From Nocardioidaceae bacterium (GTDB lineage Bacteria > Actinomycetota > Actinomycetes > Propionibacteriales > Nocardioidaceae), in assembly GCA_030447585.1 (NCBI GenBank), contig JAUJOO010000004.1, forward strand, positions 110,025 to 174,024: a DNA stretch of 64,000 nt. The letters are read 5' to 3'. The notes under the pieces are model-generated. The model did not search any database. It was given only the letters and a program-made list of their open reading frames with translations, and was not told the origin of the DNA. The position numbers and the translations under genes are program-made. Below are positions 58,407-64,000 of this stretch, piece by piece (position 1 is the stretch's first letter; each line of letters starts with the position of its first letter).

Positions 58407-59548
58407 CTCGACTTGCCGCGCTTGGAGCGCGTCTGGCGCCTCGGCTGTGTCCGCGGGGATGACGAACCGCTCACCGGGCCCTGAAATGCCCTCGCAGCCG
58501 TGGCTCCCGCCGGCGCAGCCACGACGGAGGCCGTAGCCGGCTCAGGCGTGGATCCTCGCGCGGTCTCCCGCTGTATCTGCGCGCGTCGCGAGGCCACCCG
58601 CTTCGCCTGGGCCTGCATGGCCGGCTCGCGCATCTTGAGCTGTGCCAGCAGCGGCGTCGCGATGAAGATCGACGAGTAGGTACCCGCAGCCATGCCTACG
58701 AACAGGGCGAGCGCCAGGTCCTTGAGCGGGCCAGAACCGAGCTGGAAGGCGCCGACGTACAACAGGGCACCGACCGGCAACAGCGCGGCCAGCGACGTGT
58801 TGATGGATCTCACCAGGGTCTGGTTGACGGCCAGGTTGGCAGCGGTCGCGTACGTCCTGCGGGTGGACGTCACGATGCCGCGGGTGTTCTCGCGCACCTT
58901 GTCGAAGACGACGACGGTGTCGTAGAGCGAGTAGCCGAGGATGGTCAACAGCCCCGTGACGGTAGCGGGCGTCACCTCGAAGCCGGAGAGGGCGTAGACG
59001 CCCACGGTGATGAGGAGGTCGTGCGCCAGGGCCACGATCGCGGCCACCGACATCCGCCACTCGCGGAAGTAGGCCCAGATGAACAAGACCACCAGTACGA
59101 CGAAGACGAGCAGACCCGTCAGCGCCTTGTTGGCGACCGTCTGCCCCCAGCTGGGTCCGATCGAGGAAGGACTCACCTCGGTGGCGCCGGCGGCCAGGAT
59201 CGCATTCTGGACGACCGCCTTCTGGTCGAGCGACAGCGGCTTCGTCTGCACCCTGATGGCGTCGGTACCCGACGCCACGACGACAGGGTTCGCGGCTGCC
59301 TCGATCTCGGTGTCGACGACGGCGTCCTGCACCTTCTCCACGTTGGCGGCAGGGTTGGCGATCTGGGCGTTGAACTCGACACCGCCGCGGAACTCGATCC
59401 CGAAGTGGAGGCCTCGCAGCACCATCGCGGCCACCGCGACGAGGACGATCGCCACCGAGACGAGGTACCAGGTGTTGCGGCGTCCCACGAAGTCGATCGA
59501 GACGTCCCCTTGGTAGAGCCGCGCGCCGAGCGTGCCGAGCTTCGACAT
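58403..59548 (-). CDS. secF: Protein translocase subunit SecF
   Basis: A 381-residue membrane protein that with SecD uses the proton gradient to finish Sec export. The first helix (TWYLVSVAIVLVAVAAMVLR) is followed by the motif GLHFGIEFRGGVEF, the periplasmic domain, and five further helices with AIVALAHDLLITVGVYALSG and ILGYSLYDTVVVFDKVRENT. A long basic Ala/Pro-rich cytoplasmic tail ends the protein. The ATG (M-S-K-L-G-T-L-G) overlaps the secD stop by 1 nt (TGATG). Confidence 0.95.
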   Translation of the reverse strand: MSKLGTLGARLYQGDVSIDFVGRRNTWYLVSVAIVLVAVAAMVLRGLHFGIEFRGGVEFNAQIANPAANVEKVQDAVVDTEIEAAANPVVVASGTDAIRVQTKPLSLDQKAVVQNAILAAGATEVSPSSIGPSWGQTVANKALTGLLVFVVLVVLFIWAYFREWRMSVAAIVALAHDLLITVGVYALSGFEVTPATVTGLLTILGYSLYDTVVVFDKVRENTRGIVTSTRRTYATAANLAVNQTLVRSINTSLAALLPVGALLYVGAFQLGSGPLKDLALALFVGMAAGTYSSIFIATPLLAQLKMREPAMQAQAKRVASRRAQIQRETARGSTPEPATASVVAAPAGATAARAFQGPVSGSSSPRTQPRRQTRSKRGKSR

Positions 59549-61379
59549 CAGACGTCCCCTCCTGCCGGACGCGGCGCTGGTGCGCGCCTCGGCGTGAGCG
59601 CAGGCATCCCCAGGTGCTGGCGGTCGAGGCCGGACCACTTGTGACCCTGCCCGAAGAACTTGGTCCGGGACAGCAGCGTCACCATCGGCTTGGTGAAGAA
59701 GAACACCACGAAGATGTCGATGAACGTCGTCAGCCCGAGGGCGAAGGCGAAGCCCTTCACCACCCCGATGGCGAAGATGAACAAGATCACCGCCGCGAGC
59801 ATGGAGACCGCGTCCGCAGCCAGGATGGTCGTGCGAGCACGGGCCCACCCGGTCTCGACGGAGGTGCGCAGGGTGCGGCCGTCGCGTACCTCGTCCCGCA
59901 ACCGTTCGAAGTACACGATGAAGGAGTCTGCGGTGATCCCCACCGCGACGATCAGGCCGGCGATGGCGGGCAGCGTCAGCGTGTAGCCGTAGGCGCGTCC
60001 CAGCAGCAGGATCGAGGCGTAGAGAAGCAGGCCCGCGATCAACAGTGAGGCGACCACGACAAGCCCCAGCCCGCGGTAGTACACCAGGCAGTACACGACG
60101 ACGAGGATCAGGCCCACGATGCCGGCGATGATGCCTGCCCGGAGCTGGTTGCTGGCGAGCTGGGGGCCCTCGGCGGAGACGCCCTGCTCCTCGAACTCCA
60201 GGGGCAAAGCGCCGTACTTCAAGGAGTTGGCAAGGCTCTGCGCTGACTGCTGGGTGAAGGGGTTTTCCTGACTGCCGGAGATCTCGGCCCGTCCGCCCGG
60301 GATCGGGTCGTCGTTGGTGGGCGCCGACAGCACCTCACGGTCGAGCACGATCGCGAAGGGTGTGCCGGCGTAGGGACCGCCGAGGTTGTTGGCGATCTTC
60401 GTCGTCACCTCGCGGAACTTCTTGCCTCCCTCGCTGCTGAACTCCATGTTGACGACGTAGTTCGCGCCCTGCTGAGTCAGACCCGAGCTGGCATCGGTGA
60501 CCTCCGTGCCCTCGATCATTGCAGGCCCGAGCAGGTAGCGGTTGCCGTCCTCGTCGCAGGCCAGCAGCGGCTGGTCGGGAAGGTCGAACTGGTCGACGGG
60601 CTGACCCTCCTTCGGACAGGAGAAGGCTGCCAACTTCGCCTGCCACTCCGGCGGCGGGCTGGCGATCCACGCGTAGGGGTCGGCGATCTCCTCCAGGTCC
60701 GGGGGACCAACGCCTCCGGAGGAGTCCCCGGTGTCGTAGGTGTGTCGTCTCCTCCGCCGGTCGTCGTTGGGCCGCTGGTTGGCGTCGTCGGGGGGGTGGT
60801 GCTGGGGGCGGGGGCGCCCTTGCCGTCTGCCCACGCCGGTCCGACCCGGTTCTTGCCGTCCGGTGTGGCGGTGTCCTTGGGGCTCAGCTTCGGCCCGGTC
60901 TGCTTGGGCGTTGACGTCGAGGAGCCTGGGGTCTTCGGCGTACCTGCCGTCTCACCGGGGGTCGTCGGCGTCGGGGCGGATGTGGTCGGTAGCTCCGCGC
61001 CTTCGGGAGGAAGCTGCGCGGCTACCAGCCGGAACCGCAGCTGCGCTGTCGAGCCGAGTGTGCGGGTGAGGTCGTCGTCCACTTCGCCGGGAATCTCGAC
61101 GACGATGATGTCGTTTCCCTGCGTGCTCACCTCGGCCTCGGCCACTCCGGCGCCGTTGACGCGGCTGTTGATGATGTCGACGGCCTCGTTGAGCTTTGCC
61201 TGCGTCACCGAGCCGCCGCCGGCGGCCCTGGCCTGCAGGGTGATCCGGGTGCCCCCCTGCAGGTCGAGACCGAGCTTCGGAGTCCACGTGCCCAACGCGG
61301 CAGCGGCCGCGAACATGATCGCGATCACCACCAGGAAGACGGCGATTGTCCGGCCGGGGTTCGAGGTCTTGGCCGCCAC
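59548..61379 (-). CDS. secD: Protein translocase subunit SecD (one apparent frameshift)
   Basis: The N-terminal part has a first helix (TIAVFLVVIAIMFAAAAALG), TPKLGLDLQGGTRITLQARA and the P1 domain, then a Thr/Pro/Gly-rich insert (about residues 135-220). The frame breaks at 60701-60705, where five C stand on the coding strand. Six would give A-L-V-P-P-D-L-E-E-I-A-D-P-Y-A-W and exactly 611 codons. The second part holds FSSEGGKKFREVTTKIANNL, EISGSQENPFTQQSAQSLAN and the membrane half with GLIVAVGITADSFIVYFERL. The start is GTG, 1 nt after the yajC stop. SecD is normally required, so a sequence error is the likely reason. Confidence 0.9.
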
Positions 61380-61380
61380 G

Positions 61381-61755
61381 TCAGACTGCTCCTCGGTTGC
61401 TCTCGCCGTCGTGGCCGTCGCGAGCGTCCTCGCCGGTTGATGCGTCGGAGGTGCTGGCGCCGTCCGCGCCCGCTGCGGCCGCGCCGGCGTTGTCGGTCAC
61501 GATCTTGCCGACGGCGCCTCGATGCGCTGTCAGCACGACGCCGGGGGCCACCTCGATGCGCACGCTTTCGCCCTCGATGGCCACGACACTTCCGAAGAGG
61601 CCGCTGGTCAACATGATCTGGTCGCCTGGAGAAAGCGCCGCCTGCAGCGCCGCCGTCTCGCGAGCGCGCCTGCGCGTCGGACGGATCAACAGGAAGTAGG
61701 CAAGGACCACCAGGACCACGAGCGGCAGCAGACCCGCCACATCGTCAGATTTCAC
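61381..61755 (-). CDS. yajC: Preprotein translocase subunit YajC
   Basis: A 124-residue single-span protein. One N-terminal helix (LLPLVVLVVLAYFLLIRPTR) is followed by the conserved SPGDQIMLTSGLFGSVVAIE and VRIEVAPGVVLTAHRGAVGK and an Ala/Asp-rich tail. I chose the GTG at 61755 with AAGGAG 7 nt upstream. It precedes secD-secF, its known partners. The gap to ruvB (61756-61924) shows nothing further. Confidence 0.93.
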   Translation of the reverse strand: MKSDDVAGLLPLVVLVVLAYFLLIRPTRRRARETAALQAALSPGDQIMLTSGLFGSVVAIEGESVRIEVAPGVVLTAHRGAVGKIVTDNAGAAAAGADGASTSDASTGEDARDGHDGESNRGAV

Positions 61756-61924
61756 CGAGGAACTCCTTGAGCTCGGCACACTCGCGCATGCGAGGCCGAC
61801 ACGACAACACGTCAGCCGTTCGGACAGCGCCGACGGCCAAAGCCGGAGTCTACTTGCCGAGTCGCCGAATCCCCGAATGGGTGTCCGGGTGCGTGTCCGG
61901 AATCGTTGCGCCAGTCGATCGGGG

Positions 61925-62986
61925 CTACCCCTCGAAGAGCGAGACCTGCTGCGCTCCGAAGTGTGCCCGCTCCGGCACGGGCAGCCCGAGGTGCTCCCAG
62001 GCCGCCGGCGTGGCGACTCGTCCCCGCGGGGTGCGGGCGAGGTATCCGGCTCGCACCAGGAACGGCTCGGCCACCTCCTCGACGGTCTCGCGTTCCTCGC
62101 CGACGGCCACCGCCAGGGTGCTCAGCCCCACGGGGCCGCCCCCGAAGCGACGGCACAGCGCGTCGAGTACCGCAATGTCGAGCCGGTCGAGGCCGAGCTC
62201 GTCGACCTCGAACAGTGCGAGCGCCGTGTGAGCCAGTGGCTGAGTGACCACTCCGTCGGCGCGGACCTGGGCGAAGTCGCGGACCCGCCGCAGCAACCTG
62301 TTCGCGATGCGCGGCGTGCCCCGTGACCTCGAGGCGATCTCGGCGGCGCCGTCGACGTCGACGGGCACCTGCAGGAGCCTGGCGGACCGCGTGACGATCT
62401 CCTGCAGCTCGGCTTTCTCGTAGAACTCCAGGTGGCCGGTGTATCCGAAGCGGTCACGGAGAGGGCCAGGGAGCAGTCCGGACCGCGTGGTCGCTCCGAC
62501 GAGAGTGAATGGCGGGATCTCCAGTGGAATCGCCGTAGCGCCCGGACCTTTGCCCACAATGACGTCTACCCGAAAGTCCTCCATCGCCATGTAGAGCATC
62601 TCCTCGGCCGGTCGCGACATCCGGTGGATCTCATCGAGGAAGAGGACGTCTCGCTCACTGAGCCCCGACAAGATCGCCGCGAGGTCACCGGCGTGCTGGA
62701 TCGCCGGGCCACTCGTCACCCGCAGAGGCGCCTGCATCTCGGCGGCGATGATCATGGCCATGGTGGTCTTGCCCAGCCCGGGTGGACCTGACAGCAGCAC
62801 GTGGTCGGGGGCCCGGTCGCGTCTGCGTGCCGCCTCGAGCACAAGCCCGAGCTGTTCTCGCACCCGCTCCTGGCCGATGACCTCGTCCAGCGTGCCCGGC
62901 CGCAGTGCGGCTTCGACCGCGCGTTCGTCGCCGGCGGCGTCGGCGTCGACCAGGGTGCGGGCATCGTCGTACGACACAGGTCTCAT
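61925..62986 (-). CDS. ruvB: Holliday junction DNA helicase RuvB
   Basis: A 353-residue AAA+ motor for branch migration. The Walker A is [20 protein letters not shown], Walker [21 protein letters not shown], sensor 1 [20 protein letters not shown] with the Arg finger, and [20 protein letters not shown] sensor 2. The C-terminal winged-helix part has [20 protein letters not shown]. The ATG overlaps the ruvA stop by 4 bp. Confidence 0.97.
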   Translation of the reverse strand: MRPVSYDDARTLVDADAAGDERAVEAALRPGTLDEVIGQERVREQLGLVLEAARRRDRAPDHVLLSGPPGLGKTTMAMIIAAEMQAPLRVTSGPAIQHAGDLAAILSGLSERDVLFLDEIHRMSRPAEEMLYMAMEDFRVDVIVGKGPGATAIPLEIPPFTLVGATTRSGLLPGPLRDRFGYTGHLEFYEKAELQEIVTRSARLLQVPVDVDGAAEIASRSRGTPRIANRLLRRVRDFAQVRADGVVTQPLAHTALALFEVDELGLDRLDIAVLDALCRRFGGGPVGLSTLAVAVGEERETVEEVAEPFLVRAGYLARTPRGRVATPAAWEHLGLPVPERAHFGAQQVSLFEG

Positions 62987-63606
62987 GCCCTCGACAGCGA
63001 CTGCAGGGCGGCGCGGAGCAGCTCGGCCACGGACAGCGTTTCGCCGGCAGCCCGCGCGTCGTCGGCTGCAGGCGCCACCGTCTCGACGGCCTGCTCGGCT
63101 TCCCTGGTGGACCAGCCGAGGCCCAGCAGCCCGGCGCGGACCTGGTCACGCCAGGCATCAGCCGGCGGGGAGACCCGCTGGGACGAGCCGTTCGCGGTGC
63201 CTGTCGGCGACCCGATGCGGTCCTTGAGCTCCAAGACGATGCGCTGGGCACCCTTGCGTCCGATTCCGGAGACGGCGCACAGAGCCGTCAGGTCCTCGGT
63301 GGCGATCGCCGCGCGGAGCTCGTCCGGTCCGTGCACCGCCAGCATTGCCTGCGCCAGCTTCGGGCCGACTCCGCTGGCCGTCTGCAGGAGCTCGAACACG
63401 CTGCGCTCGTCGTGGTCTGCGAAACCGAACAAGGTCAAGGAGTCCTCGCGGACCACCATGGATGTGGAAAGGGTCGCCTCCACTCCGACGCGCAGACCGG
63501 CGAGGGTGGCTGGCGAGCACATGACCAAGATGCCGACTCCCCCCACCTCCAGCACCGCCGAGTCGATGTGCACGGCGACGACCGGACCTCTGACGAAAGC
63601 TATCAA
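62983..63606 (-). CDS. ruvA: Holliday junction binding protein RuvA
   Basis: A 207-residue protein whose tetramer holds four-way DNA. Domain I begins [20 protein letters not shown]. Domain II has the two helix-hairpin-helix motifs ([20 protein letters not shown] and [20 protein letters not shown]). Domain III, which contacts RuvB, is the Ala/Glu-rich C-terminus. It starts at TTG with GGAGG upstream, and this codon overlaps the ruvC stop (TTGA). Confidence 0.96.
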   Translation of the reverse strand: MIAFVRGPVVAVHIDSAVLEVGGVGILVMCSPATLAGLRVGVEATLSTSMVVREDSLTLFGFADHDERSVFELLQTASGVGPKLAQAMLAVHGPDELRAAIATEDLTALCAVSGIGRKGAQRIVLELKDRIGSPTGTANGSSQRVSPPADAWRDQVRAGLLGLGWSTREAEQAVETVAPAADDARAAGETLSVAELLRAALQSLSRA

Positions 63607-64000
63607 CGCAGTGCTCCTCCTTGCTGGGCTGCCACTGCCCGGTTGAGCCGGCGCTGGGCTTCTCCCCGCCAGATCTGGCAGATGGCCAGCGCCAGCGCGT
63701 CGGCCGCATCAGGCGTGGCGGGACTCTCAGTCAGGCGGAGCAAGCGAATGACCATCGCGATCACCTGAGCCTTGTCGGCGCGCCCGCTACCCGTCACCGC
63801 GGCCTTGACCTCGCTCGGGGTGTGGAGGGCGACGGGGATGCCGAGCCGGGCGGCCGCGGTGATGGCCACTCCGGCCGCCTGGGCGGTGCCCATCACCGTC
63901 GTGACGTTGTGCTGGGAGAACACGCGTTCGACGGCGACGGCATCCGGAGTGTGCAGCTCCAGCCAGCGGCATACCTCGGCCTCGATGCGAACCAGCCGAT
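63603..64000 (-). CDS. ruvC: Holliday junction endonuclease RuvC (N-terminus outside window)
   Basis: About 132 codons of the C-terminal part are present; the protein enters from the right edge. The second catalytic residue is the Glu in [12 protein letters not shown], the conserved [20 protein letters not shown] and [20 protein letters not shown] follow, and the last two acidic residues are in [16 protein letters not shown]. The first catalytic Asp lies beyond the window. ruvC-ruvA-ruvB is one overlapping unit. Confidence 0.95.
   Translation of the reverse strand, partial: RLVRIEAEVCRWLELHTPDAVAVERVFSQHNVTTVMGTAQAAGVAITAAARLGIPVALHTPSEVKAAVTGSGRADKAQVIAMVIRLLRLTESPATPDAADALALAICQIWRGEAQRRLNRAVAAQQGGALR

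Overview
The window is high-GC chromosomal DNA of an actinobacterium. Marker genes are actinobacterial integration host factor (mihF), BldD, a PyrR-led pyr operon and a PriA without a Walker A motif, with GTG/TTG starts and start/stop overlaps throughout. Gene order suggests Propionibacteriales, perhaps Nocardioidaceae; this is inference, since no rRNA or other taxonomic marker is present. Almost all genes are on the minus strand; only five are on the plus strand.

Layout. 1-9.9 kb: FMN riboswitch and start of ribD, then rpe, rsmB, fmt, def, priA, metK, coaBC, rpoZ, gmk and mihF. 10.0-15.0 kb: an accessory block between mihF and pyrF. It holds six related small surface proteins (four membrane-anchored with Pro/Gly-rich cytoplasmic heads, two lipoproteins) sharing a Tyr/Phe-Cys ... 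Cys-x-Val outer domain, and an unrelated membrane protein on the other strand. 15.1-25.4 kb: the pyrimidine operon pyrR-pyrB-pyrC-carA-carB-pyrK-pyrD-pyrF, with a PyrR-binding hairpin in its leader. 25.5-27.0 kb: bldD, nusB, efp. 27.3-31.4 kb: a membrane-anchored protein with an L7/L12-like C-terminus, then aroQ-aroB-aroK-aroC. 31.4-33.4 kb: a decayed patch with an HNH remnant, a GNAT gene and an ABC-transporter remnant. 33.4-43.3 kb: prepilin peptidase, a Tat/lipoprotein flavin oxidase, aroE, mltG, ruvX, alaS, two small membrane proteins and rarA. 43.3-49.4 kb: an oligopeptide ABC transporter (oppC-A-B-D-F). 49.7-64 kb: aspS, hisS, an MBL hydrolase, a truncated PPIase-like protein with a DUF349 protein, relA, apt, secF, secD, yajC, ruvB, ruvA and partial ruvC.

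Sequence quality matters here. At least ten reading frames are broken by single-base indels. Most lie in G or C runs and most look like one missing base (carA, carB twice, oppD, secD, prepilin peptidase, flavin oxidase, an ABC remnant, two surface-protein paralogues). Adding one base per break gives an exact number of codons in each gene tested. Several are normally essential, so homopolymer indel error is the best explanation for most. Interrupted genes are listed over their full restored span.

The most unusual items are the six-member surface-protein cluster with its duplicated leaderless promoters, a family of hairpin repeats whose arms vary while the CTTCGCTTCGCT loop stays constant, and the PyrR hairpin beside the pyrR ribosome-binding site.
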